Source: Mercurialis annua
Taxonomy: Eukaryota > Streptophyta > Magnoliopsida > Malpighiales > Euphorbiaceae
Length of the DNA stretch: 64,000 nucleotides
Assembly (NCBI RefSeq): GCF_937616625.2
Contig: NC_065573.1
Span: forward strand, 3,549,001-3,613,000
Direction: 5' to 3'
Shown: positions 48,619-60,171 of the stretch, in pieces
Layout: every line of letters begins with the position of its first letter
Position numbering within the stretch: the stretch's first letter is position 1
Program-made: the position numbers and the translations under genes
The notes under the pieces: generated by a model
What the model saw: the letters and a program-made list of their open reading frames with translations, nothing else
Database searches by the model: none
What the model was told of the DNA's origin: nothing

Positions 48619-51600
48619 AATTAATAAAAAGGTGAAATGCTTGGATTTGTTTCGGAACATTTGTAAACATTTGGCTTAAAATGTTAAAAAGATGTAACTC
48701 TTGGATTTGTTTCGTAACGTTTGTAAAAGTTTGGCTTAAATTGCTAAAAAGGTAAAACGCTTGGTTTCGTTTCGTAACATTTGTAAAGGTTTGCCTTAAA
48801 TAACTAAAAAAGTGAAACGTTTGAATTTGTTTCGTAACGTTTTAAACGTTTGGTTTTGTTTTGTAACGTTTGTAAACGTTTGGCTTAAATCGCTAAAAAG
48901 GGAAAACTTTTGGATTTGTTTTGTAACATTTGAAACGTTTGGCTGAAATTGCTAAAAAGGCGAAACGTTTGGATTTGTTTCGTAACGTTTATAAACTATT
49001 GACTTAAATCGCTATAAAAGTGAAACGTTTGGATTTGTTTCGTAACATTTGTAAATGTTTGGCTTAAATCGCTAAAATGGTTCAATGTTTGGATTTGTTT
49101 TGTAACGTTTGTAAACGTTAGACATAAATCGCTAAAAAGGTGAAACGTTTGGATTTTTTTTGTATCGTTTGTAAACGTTTGGCTTAAATCGCTAAAGAGG
49201 GGAAACATTTGGATTAGTTTCGTAACGTTTTTAAATGTTTGGCTTAAATTGCTAAAAAGGGGAAACATTTGGATTTGTTTCGTAACGTTTGTAAACGTTT
49301 GGCTTAAAATTTTAAAAAGTTGAAACGCTTGGCTTTGTTTCTTAACGTTTGTAAACATGTGGCTTACATGGCTAAAAAGGTGAAACATTTGGATTTGCTT
49401 CCTAGCGTTTATAAACGTTTGGCTTAAATCGCTTTGAAGGGGAAACGTTTGGATCTGTTTCGTACCGTTTGTAAATGTTTGGCTTAAATCGCTAAAAAGG
49501 TGAAATGTTTAGATTTGTTTCGTAATGTTTGTAAACGTTTGGCTTAAATTTCTAATAAGGTGAAACAATTGGATTTGTTTAGTAACGTTTTTAAACATTT
49601 GGCTTAAATTGCTAAAAAGGTGAAATGCTTGGATTGGTTTCGTTACGTTTTTAAATGTTTGGCTTAAATTGCTAAAAGGTGAAATGCTTGGTTTATTTAT
49701 TTTTATCAATTATAAACGTTTGGCTTAAATTGCTAAAATTGGGAAACGTTTGGATTTGTTTCGTAACGTTTGTAAACGTTTGGCTTCAATCGCTAAAAAG
49801 GTGAAACGTATAGATTTGTTTCGTAACGTTTATAAATGTTTTGCATAAATCACTAAAAAGGCGAAATGTTTGGATTTGTTTCATAATGTTTGTAAACATT
49901 TGGCTTAAATCGATAAAAAGGTGAAACTTTTGGATTTGTTTCGTAACGTTTCTAAATGTTTGGCTTAAATCGCTAAAAAGGTGAAACACTTTGATTTGTT
50001 TCGTACGTTTGTATACGTTCGGCTGAAATTTCTAAAAAGGTGAAACGATTGGATTTGTTTTGTGACGTTTGTAAACGTTTGGCTTAAATTACTAAAAAGG
50101 TGAAACGCTTGGATTTGTTTCAAAACGTGTGTAAACGTTCGGCTTAAATTGCTAAAAAGACGAAACGCTTGGATTTGTTTCGTAACGTTTATAAAAGTTT
50201 GGCTTAAATTGCTAAAAATATGAAACGTTTGGATTTGTTTTGTAATGTTTTAAACGTTTGGTTTTGTTTCGTAGCATTAGAAAACGTTTGGCTTAAATCG
50301 CTAAAAAGCTGAAACGTGTGGATTTGTTTCGTAACGTTTGTAAACGTTTGGTTTAATTTGCTAAAAAGGCGAAATGTTTGGATTTGTTTCGTAATGTTTG
50401 TAAACGTTTGGCTTAAATCGCTAAAAAGGGGAAACGTTTGGATTTGTTTCGCAACGTTTCTCAACGTTGGGCTTAAATCACTAAAAAGAGGAAACGTTTG
50501 GATTTGTTTCGTATCGTTTGTAAACATTTTGCTTAAATCACTAAAAAGGGGAAACGTTTGGATTTGTTTCTAAACGTTTCTAAACGTTTGGCTTAAATCG
50601 ATAAAAAGGTGAAACACTTTGATTTGTTTCGTTACGCTTGTAAACGTTTGACTTAAATTGCTAAAAAGGTGAAACGCTTGGATTTGTTTTGTAACGTTTG
50701 TAAACGTTTGGCCTCAATTGCTAAAAAGGTGAAACATTTGGATTTGTTTCGTAACCTTTGTAAACGTTTGGCTTAAATCGCTAAAAAGTTGAAACGTTTT
50801 GATTTGTTTCGTAACGTTTGTAAACGTTTGGCCTAAATCTCTAAAAAGGCGAAAACGTTTGAATTTGTTTCGTAACTTCTCTAAATGTTTGGCTTCAATT
50901 TCTAAAAAGGGGAAACGTTTGGATTTGTTTTGTAAAGTTTGTAAACGTTTGGCTTAAATCGCTAAAAAGGGCAAACGTTTGGATTTGTTTCGTATCGTTT
51001 GTAAACGTTTTGCTTAAATCGCTAAAAAGATTTGATTTGTTTCGTTACATTTGAAAACGTTTGGCTTAAATTGCTAAAAAGGTGAAACGCTTGGATTTGT
51101 TTTGCAACGTTTGGCTTAAATTGATAAAAAGGTGAAACATTTGGATTTGTTTCGTAACCTTTGTAAACGTTTGGCTTAAATCGCTAAAAAGGTGAAACTT
51201 TTGGATTTGTTTCGTAACGTTTGTAAATGTTTGGCTTAAATCGCTAAAAAGGTGAAACGTGTGAATTTGTTCCATTACGTTTCTAAACGTTTGGCTTCAA
51301 TTGCTAAAAAGGTGAAACGTTTGGATTTGTTTCGTAACCTTTGTAAACGTTTTTCTTAAATCGCTAAAAAGGTGAAACTTTTGGATTTGTTTCGTTATGT
51401 TTGTAAACGTTTGGCTTAAATCGCTAAAAAGGGGAAACATTTGGATTTGTTTCGTAACGTTTCTCAACGTTGGGCTTATATCACTAAAAAGAGGAAACGT
51501 TTGGATTTGTTTCGTATCGTTTGTAAACATTTTGCCTAAATCGCTAAAAAGGGGAAACGTTTGGATTCGTTTCTAAACGTTTCTAAACGTTTGGCATAAA

Positions 51601-54600
51601 TCGATAAAAAGGTGAAACGCTTTGATTTATTTCGGAACATTTGTAAACATTTGGCTTAAAATGTTAAAAAGATGTAACTCTTGGATTTGTTTCGTAACGT
51701 TTGTAAAAGTTTGGCTTAAATTGCTAAAAAGGTAAAACACTTGGTTTTGTTTCGTAACATTTGTAAAGGTTTGCCTTAAATAACTAAAAAAGAGAAACGT
51801 TTGAATTTGTTTCGTAACGTTTTAAACGTTTGGTTTTGTTTTGTAACGTTTGTAAACGTTTGGCTTAAATCGCTAAAAGGGGAAACTTTTGGATTTGTTT
51901 TGTAACATTTGAAACGTTTGGCTGAAATTGCTAAAAAGGCGAAACGTTTGGATTTGTTTCGTAACGTTTATAAACTATTGAATTAAATCGCTATAAAAGT
52001 GAAACGTTTGGATTTGTTTCGTAACGTTTGTAAATTTTTGGCTTAAATCGCTAAAATGGTTCAATGTTTGGATTTGTTTTGTAACGTTTGTAAACGTTAG
52101 GCATAAATCGCTAAAAAGGTGAAACGTTTGGATTTTTTTCATAACGTTTGTAAACGTTTGGCTTAAATCGCTAAAGAGGGGAAACATTTGGATTAGTTTC
52201 GTAACGTGTTTAAATGTTTGGCTTAAATTGCTAAAAAGGGGAAACATTTGGATTTGTTTCGTAACGTTTGTAAACGTTTGGCTTAAAATTTTAAAAAGTT
52301 GAAACGCTTGGATTTGTTTCTTAACGTTTGTAAACATGTGGCTTACATGGCTAAAAAGGTGAAACATTTGGATTTGCTTCCTAGCGTTTATAAACGTTTG
52401 GCTTAAATCGCTTTGAAGGGGAAACGTTTGGATCTGTTTCGTACCGTTTGTAAATGTTTGGCTTAAATCGCTAAAAAGGTGAAATGTTTGGATTTGTTTC
52501 GTAATGTTTGTAAACGTTTGGCTTAAATTTCTAATAAGGTGAAACGCTTGGATTTGTTTAGTAACGTTTTTAAACATTTGGCTTAAATTGCTAAAAAGGT
52601 GAAATGCTTGGATTGGTTTCGTTACGTTTTTAGACGTTTGGCTTAAATTGCTAAAAGGTGAAATGCTTGGTTTTTGTTTTTTATCAATTGTAAACGTTTG
52701 GCTTAAATTGCTAAAATTGGGAAACGTTTGGATTTGTTTCGTAACGTTTGTAAACGTTTGGCTTCAATCGCTAAAAAGGTGAAACGTATAGATTTGTTTC
52801 GTAACGTTTATAAATGTTTTGCATAAATCGCTAAAAAGGCGAAATGTTTGGATTTGTTTCATAACGTTTGTAAACATTTGGCTTAAATCGATAAAAAGGT
52901 GAAACTTTTGGATTTGTTTCGTAACGTTTCTAAACGTTAGGCTTAAATCGCTAAAAGGGTGAAACACTTTGATTTGTTTCGTACGTTTGTATACGTTCGG
53001 CTGAAATTTCTAAAAAGGTGAAACGATTGGATTTGTTTTGTGACGTTTGTAAACGTTTGGCTTAAATTACTAAAAAGGTGAAACGCTTGGATTTGTTTCA
53101 AAACGTGTGTAAACGTTCGGCTTAAATTGCTAAAAAGACGAAACGCTTGGATTTGTTTCGTAACGTTTATAAAAGTTTGGCTTAAATTGCTAAAAATATG
53201 AAACGTTTGGATTTGTTTTCTAACGTTTTAAACGTTTGGTTTTGTTTCGTAACATTAGAAAACGTTTGGCTTAAATCGCTAAAAAGCTGAAACGTGTGGA
53301 TTTGTTTCGTAACGTTTGTAAACGTTTGGTTTAATTTGCTAAAAAGGCGAAATGTTTGGATTTGTTTCGTAATGTTTGTAAACGTTTGGCTTAAATCGCT
53401 AAAAAGGGGAAACGTTTGGATTTGTTTCGTAACGTTTCTCAACGTTGGGCTTAAATCACTAAAAAGAGGAAACGTTTGGATTTGTTTCGTATCGTTTGTA
53501 AACATTTTGCTTAAATCACTAAAAAGGGAAAACGTTTGGATTTGTTTCTAAACGTTTCTAAACGTTTGGCTTATATCGATAAAAAGGTGAAACGCTTTGA
53601 TTTGTTTCGTTACGCTTGTAAACGTTTGACTTAAATTGCTAAAAAGGTGAAACACTTGGATTTGTTTTGTAACGTTTGTAAACGTTTGGCCTCAATTGCT
53701 AAAAAGGTGAAACATTTGGATTTGTTTCGTAACCTTTGTAAACGTTTGGCTTAAATCCCTAAAAAGTTGAAACGTTTTGATTTGTTTCGTAACGTTTGTA
53801 AACGTTTGGCCTAAATCTCTAAAAAGGCGAAAACGTTTGAATTTATTTCGTAACGTTTCTAAATGTTTGGCTTCAATTTCTAAAAAGGGGAAACGTTTGG
53901 ATTTGTTTTGTAAAGTTTGTAAACGTTTGGCTTAAATCGCTAAAAAGGGCAAACGTTTGGATTTGTTTCGTATTGTTTGTAAACGTTTTGCTTAAATCGC
54001 TAAAAAGAGGAAATGTTTGGATTTGTTTCGTAACGTTTCTAAACGTTTGGCTTAAATTGATAAAAAGGTGAAACGCTTTGATTTGTTTCGTTACGTTTGA
54101 AAACGTTTGGCTTAAATTGCTAAAAAGGTGAAACGCTTGGATTTGTTTTGCAACGTTTGGCTTAAATTGATAAAAAGGTGAAACATTTGGATTTGTTTCG
54201 TAACCTTTGTAAACGTTTGGCTTAAATCGCTAAAAAGGTGAAACGTTTGGATTTGTTTCGTAACGTTTGTAAATGTTTGGCTTAAATCGCTAAAACGGAG
54301 AAATGTGTGAATTTGTTCCATTACGTTTTTAAACGTTTGGCTTCAATTGCTAAAAAGGGGAAACGTTTGGATTTGTTTCGTAACCTTTATAAACGTTTGG
54401 CTTAAATCGCTAAAAAGGTGAAACTTTTGGATTTGTTTCGTAATGTTTGTAAACGTTTGGCTTAAATCGCTAAAAAGGGGAAACATTTAGATTTGTTTCG
54501 TAACGTTTCTCAACGTTGGGCTTAAATCACTAAAAAGAGGAAACGTTTGGATTTGTTTCGTATCGTTTGTATACATTTTGCTTAAATCGCTAAAAAGGGG

Positions 54601-55902
54601 AAACGTTTGGATTTGTTTCTAAACGTTTCTAAACGTTTGGCTTAACTTGATAAAAAGGTGAAACGCTTCATTTGTTTCGTTACGCTTGTAAACGTTTGAC
54701 TTAAATTGCTAAAAAGGTGAAACGCTTGGATTTGTTTTGTAACATTTGTAAACATTTGGCCTCAATTGCTAAAAAGGTGAAACATTTGGATTTGTTTCGT
54801 AACCTTTGTAAACGTTTGGCTTAAATCGCTAAAAAGTTGAAACGTTTGGATTTGTTTCGTAACGTTTGTAAACGTTTGGCCTAAATCTCTAAAAAGGCGA
54901 AAACGTTTGAATTTGTTTCGTAACGTTTCTAAATGTTTGGCTTCAATTGCTAAAAAGGTGAAACGTTTGGATTTGTTTTGTAAAGTTTGTAAACGTTTGG
55001 CTTAAATCGTTAAAAAGGGCAAACGTTTGGATTTGTTTCGTATCGTTTGTAAACGTTTGGCTTAAATTGCTAAAAAGAGGAAATGTTTGGATTTGTTTCG
55101 TAACGTTTCTAAACGTTTGGCTTAAATCGATAAAAAGATGAAACGCTTTGATTTGTTTCGTTACGTTTGAAAACGTTTGGCTTAAATTGCTAAAAAGGTG
55201 AAACGCTTGGATTTGTTTTGCAACATTTTGCTTAAATTGATAAAAAGGTGAAACATTTGGATTTGTTTCGTAACCTTTGTAAACGTTTGGCTTAAATCGC
55301 TAAAAAGGTGAAACTTTTGGATTTGTTTCGTAACGTTTGTAAATGTTTGGCTTAAATCGCTAAAAAGGTGAAACGTGTGAATTTGTTCCATTACGTTTCT
55401 AAACGTTTGGCTTCAATTGCTAAAAAGGTGAAACGTTTGGATTTGTTTCGTAACGTTTGTAAACATTTGGCTTAAATCGTTAAAAAGGTGAAAGGTTTGA
55501 ATTTGTTTCGTAACGTTTCTAAACATTTGACTTTAACTGCTAAAAAGTTGAAACGTTTGGATTTGTTTCGTAACGTTTGTAAACGTTTGGCATAAATCGC
55601 TGAAAAGGTGAAATGTTTGGATTTATTTCGTAACGTTTTAAACGTTTGGCTTAAATCGCTAAAATGGGGAAACATTTGGATTTGTTTCATAATGTTTGTA
55701 AACGTTTGACACAAATCCATAAAAAGGTGAAAGGTTTTGTTTTGTTTCGTATTGTTTGTAAACGTTCGGCTTAAATAGCTAAAAAGGTGAAACGTTTGGA
55801 TTTGTTTCGTAACGTTTGTATACGTTCGGCTTAAATTTCTAAAAGGGTGAAACGCTTGGATTTGTTTCATAAAGTTTGTAAATGTTTGGCTTAAATTAAT
55901 AA
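48619..55902. repeat. 60-bp satellite array, block 7
   Basis: About 120 monomers between the two MITE B copies. It contains two consecutive ~2.98-kb higher-order units followed by a partial unit. No gene is seen. Confidence 0.96.
48645..54640. repeat. Two ~2.98-kb higher-order units
   Basis: The block GAACATTTGTAAACATTTGG, with an AAAATGTTAAAAAGATGTAA monomer, starts units near 48650 and 51630. Later landmarks repeat at 2978-2980 bp (for example 50204 to 53182). The second unit lacks MITE B at its start and joins directly to a CGCTTTGATTTATTTCGG monomer. Edges are approximate. Confidence 0.82.
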
Positions 55903-56284
55903 GGCTTAATTACTTAAAAGCCACCCACCTTGAATTTCTTTTTCGTTTATACCCTGACCTAGGAAAAAATTAATTTATACCATGACGTATGTGTTTATGT
56001 TTCACCTCTACCCCGAGGCACTAAATTAACCTCTTTTCATTTAGAAAAAAATTAAAATATGTTAGGATAGAGGTGAAACAATGATTTCTTTGCAATTTTT
56101 TTAATAGAAAAAAGTATGAAATAATCCTTATATTTAATTATTTTCAATATATAATCTTTTTTTTTGAAATTTAGGGTAGAGGTGAAACATAAACACATAC
56201 GTCAGGGTATAAATGAATTATTTCCTAGGTCAGGGTATAAACGAAAAAAAAGTTCAAGGTGGGTGGTTTTTAAGTAATTAAGCC
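55903..56284. mobile_element. Mutator-type MITE B, copy 2
   Basis: 382 bp, same TIRs and the same 9-bp flanks AATTAATAA (55894-55902, 56285-56293) as copy 1, 7668 bp further on. About eight differences, several in A/T runs. The flanking monomers on both sides also match those of copy 1, so this is a copied passenger of a ~7.67-kb segmental duplication. Confidence 0.92.
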
Positions 56285-58751
56285 AATTAATAAAAAGGTG
56301 AAATGCTTGGATTTGTTTCGGAACATTTGTAAACATTTGGCTTAAAATGTTAAAAAGATGAAACTCTTGGATTTGTTTCGTAACGTATGTAAAAGTTTGG
56401 CTTTAATTGCTAAAAAGGTAAAACGCTTGGTTTTGTTTCGTAACATTTGTAAAGGTTTGCCTTAAATAACTAAAAAAGTGAAACGTTTGAATTTGTTTCG
56501 TAACGTTTTAAACGTTTGGTTTTGTTTTGTAACGTTTGTAAACGTTTGGCTTAAATCGCTAAAAAGGGGAAACTTTTGGATTTGTTTTGTAACATTTGAA
56601 ACGTTTGGCTGAAATTGCTAAAAAGGCGAAACGTTTGGATTTATTTCGTAACGTTTATAAACTATTGACTTAAATCGCTATAAAAGTGAAACGTTTGGAT
56701 TTGTTTCGTAACGTTTGTAAATGTTTGGCTTAAATCGCTAAAATGGTTCAATGTTTGGATTTGTTTGGTAACGTTTGTAAACGTTAGGCATAAATCGCTA
56801 AAAAGGTGAAACGTTTGGATTTTTTTCGTAACGTTTGTAAACGTTTGGCTTAAATCGCTAAAGAGGGGAAACATTTGGATTAGTTTCGTAACGTTTTTAA
56901 ATGTTTGGCTTAAATTGCTAAAAAAGGGAAACATTTTGATTTGTTTCGTAACGTTTGTAACTGTTTGGCTTAAAATTTTAAAAAGTTGAAACGCTTTGAT
57001 TTGTTTCTTAACATTTGTAAACGTGTGGCTTACATGGCTAAAAAGGTGAAACATTTGGATTTGCTTCCTAGCGTTTATAAACGTTTGGCTTAAATCGCTT
57101 TGAAGGGGAAACGTTTTGATCTGTTTCGTACCGTTTGTAAATGTTTGGCTTAAATAGCTAAAAAGGTGAAATGTTTGGATTGTTTCGTAATGTTTGTAAA
57201 CGTTTGGCTTATATTTCTAATAAGGTGAAACGCTTGGATTTGTTTAGTAACGTTTTTAAACATTTGGCTTAAACTGCTAAAAAGGTGAAATGCTTGGATT
57301 GGTTTCGTTACGTTTTTAAACGTTTGGCTTAAATTGCTAAAAGGTGAAATGCTTGGTTTTTGTTTTTTATCAATTGTAAACGTTTGGCTTAAATTGCTAA
57401 AATTGGGAAACGTTTGGATTTGTTTCGTAACGTTTGTAAATGTTTGGCTTCAATCGCTAAAAAGGGGAAACGTATAGATTTGTTTCGTAACGTTTATAAA
57501 TGTTTTGCATAAATCGCTAAAAAGGCGAAATGTTTGGATTTGTTTCAAAATGTTTGTAAACATTTGGCTTAAATCGATAAAAAGGTGAAACTTTTGGATT
57601 TGTTTCGTAACGTTTCTAAACGTTTGGCTTAAATCGCTAAAAAGGTGAAACACTTGGATTTGTTTCGTACGTTTGTATACGTTCGGCTGAAATTTATAAA
57701 AAGGTGAAACGATTGGATTTGTTTTGTAACGTTCGTAAACGTTTGGCTTAAATTACTAAAAAGGTGAAACGCTTGGATTTGTTTCAAAACGTGTGTAAAC
57801 GTTCGGCTTAAATTGCTAAAAAGACGAAACGCTTGGATTTGTTTCGTAACGTTTATAAAAGTTTGGCTTAAATTGCTAAAAATATGAAACGTTTGAATTT
57901 GTTTTGTAACGTTTTAAACGTTTGGTTTTGTTTCGTAACGTTAGAAAACGTTTGGCTTAAATAGCTAAAAAGCTGAAACGTGTGGATTTGTTTCGTAACG
58001 TTTGTAAACGTTTGGTTTAATTTGCTAAAAAGGCGAAATGTTTGGATTTGTTTTATTAATGTTTGTAAACGTTTGGCGTAAATCGCTAAAAATAGGAAAC
58101 GTTTGGATTTGTTTCGTAACGTTTCTCAACGTTGGGCTTAAATAACTAAAAAGAGGAAACGTTTGGATTTGTTTCGTATCGTTTGTAAACATTTTGCTTA
58201 AATCGCTAATAAGGGGAAACGTTTGGATTTGTTTCTAAACGTTTCTAAACGTTTGGCTTAAATCGATAAAAAGGTGAAACACTTTGATTTGTTTCGTTAC
58301 GCTTATAAATTTTTGACTTAAATTGCTAAAAAGGTGAAACATTTGGATTTGTTTCGTAACCTTTGTAAACGTTTGGCTTAAATCGCTAAAAAGTTGAAAC
58401 GTTTGGATTTGTTTCGTAACGTTTGTAAACGTTTGGCCTAAATCTCTAAAAAGGCGAAAACGTTTGAATTTGTTTCGTAACGTTTCTAAATGTTTGGCTT
58501 CAATTGCTAAAAAGGTGAAACGTTTGGATTTGTTTTGTAAAGTTTGTACACGTTTGGATTAAATCGCTAAAAAGGGGAAACATTTGAATTTGTTTCGTAA
58601 CGTTTCTAAACGTTTGGCTTTAATTGCTAAAAAGATGAAACGTTTGGATTTGTTTCGTATCGTTTGTAAACGTTTGGCATAAATCGCTAAAAAGGTGAAA
58701 TGTTTGGATTTATTTCGTAATGTTTTAAACGTTTGGCTTAGATCGCTAAAA
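56285..58751. repeat. 60-bp satellite array, block 8
   Basis: About 41 monomers, parallel to the sequence after MITE B copy 1 (offset 7664-7668 bp). The array ends abruptly at GATCGCTAAAAT, where retroelement sequence begins. No satellite is seen to the right of this point. Confidence 0.95.
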
Positions 58752-59834
58752 TACAATTTAGTCCCTAAACTTTTATAAACTTAAAATGGTTAGATTTTTG
58801 GGTTGTAACTTGGGTTACTTGATATTGAAGTTATTGAGTTCCGCTTTTTAAAATGGTTTATTATTTTATAGAATTATTTTATAAATATAAACTCGGGTTT
58901 ATATTTGATAAAAGTTTTGTGTCGGGTTAGACTTGGGTCACCCGACAAGTGAGGTTAGCTTGGTAGTTAATGAAAACTCGGCTAACCCACTATTTGGAAA
59001 ATTATTTATTATTTAAATATTATTGAATAATATTTATAAATTGGATTTAAAGCGAGAACTCAATAGTCTTGTATTAATTGGGCTTTATTACCTATTGGGT
59101 ATTTTTGTGTTAATTTGGTTTGTTTTATTCCGACGTGTTATCTGTGCTAGTCCGGTGTCTAGTACTCTCTAGAGTTAGGGTCTGTTTTTAATAATTATTT
59201 TATTTGTCTAGACCCGTCTATTGTTTGTGCTCCAGAGGCGAACCAGGATTAGTTGCTTGCCGATATTCACGTGGATTAGCAAGCAGTGAGTTTGTACTTA
59301 CTATTTACCGCTTTATTAAGTAAATTGTTATTTTAATATTAAATATATATACTGTACGTATATTACAAACTGTTTTTATATTATGGCTTCTAGTTGGAAC
59401 ATGCTACCTAATGGGCATCATTAGGACTGCGTGCGCACCGGTATTGATCTGGGTAAGGTATATATGGAAATGTGGTAACTCGGTGTGAGCGTAGCTCTCG
59501 GGACCAGGTAGAGTAACTCGGTGTAGCTCGGCTCTTGGGACTCTGGTACAAGTGTGGTCAGTGGTAACTCGGTGTAGCTCAGCTCTCGGGACCAGACCTA
59601 TTGGATTATGTTTATTATTTAGAATTGTGGATTAGGGTTCCAACTATTATTCGTAATATCGTATTTAAATGTTTTAAACGGTTTTAAAGGTTTTCCACTT
59701 AATAAATGTAGATAGTGGTATAAACTCATCTCAGTATATCTGACCCCGTTGTTTTCCCAATTTTTCCCAGGGTTATGATCTGAGAGAGTCTGGTGATCTC
59801 CGCATTTACTTTTCCTCGGAGGTTCCATTTATTT
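58752..59834 (+). mobile_element. Truncated 5' LTR of the Ty3/gypsy element
   Basis: From about 58838 it parallels 7555-8608 of the solo LTR. Shared features are the paired hairpins GTCGGG/CCCGAC and GGTTAGC/GCTAACC (58920-58990) and CCTAAT/ATTAGG (59406-59425). The hairpin modules and TTTTTCCCAGGG (59761-59772) are shared too. About 1.5 kb of the LTR start is missing. Relative to the solo LTR, the last ~335 bp are also missing: similarity stops at CATTTATTTT and the primer-binding site follows at once. Confidence 0.8.
59473..59594 (+). repeat. Three LTR hairpin modules
   Basis: Core AACTCGGTGT...CTCGGGA (CTTGGGA in the second copy). Outer stems are TGGT/ACCA (59473-59476 with 59503-59506), AGAGT/ACTCT (59510-59514 with 59540-59544) and TGGT/ACCA (59562-59565 with 59591-59594). 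The unpaired second module of the solo LTR has no counterpart here. Confidence 0.78.
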
Positions 59835-59846
59835 TGGTATCAGAGC
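59835..59846 (+). promoter_or_regulatory. Primer-binding site, Ty3/gypsy element
   Basis: TGGTATCAGAGC, identical to the LARD site and complementary to the 3' end of initiator tRNA-Met. It marks the start of the internal region. The 325 bases from here to the gag ATG hold no other feature I can identify. Confidence 0.93.
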
Positions 59847-60171
59847 TTTGGTTTCAAACCAAGGCCATTTGCTTGCTATGTGTTTACTCTGTTAAGTATG
59901 GTTGTGTCTTAGGAACTACTGCGGATATAGGATTCTGTCATGTCTTTAAAAACGCCATCTTTTGATTTTAAAACATTATGCCTACACCAATAGGATTGCG
60001 TCGAGTCAGTCATTATATGTTGATTTGATGCTGTTAAATGTTAATTTTATTTCACTTGGGTGAATATTTTATTGCTGTTGATTTCTTGGGAAATCCTATA
60101 TGTTGCTTGTTTTGTTCATACTTGGGTATGATATATCTGTTATTTAAATTGTTGTTGTTCAATCTTAGGAT

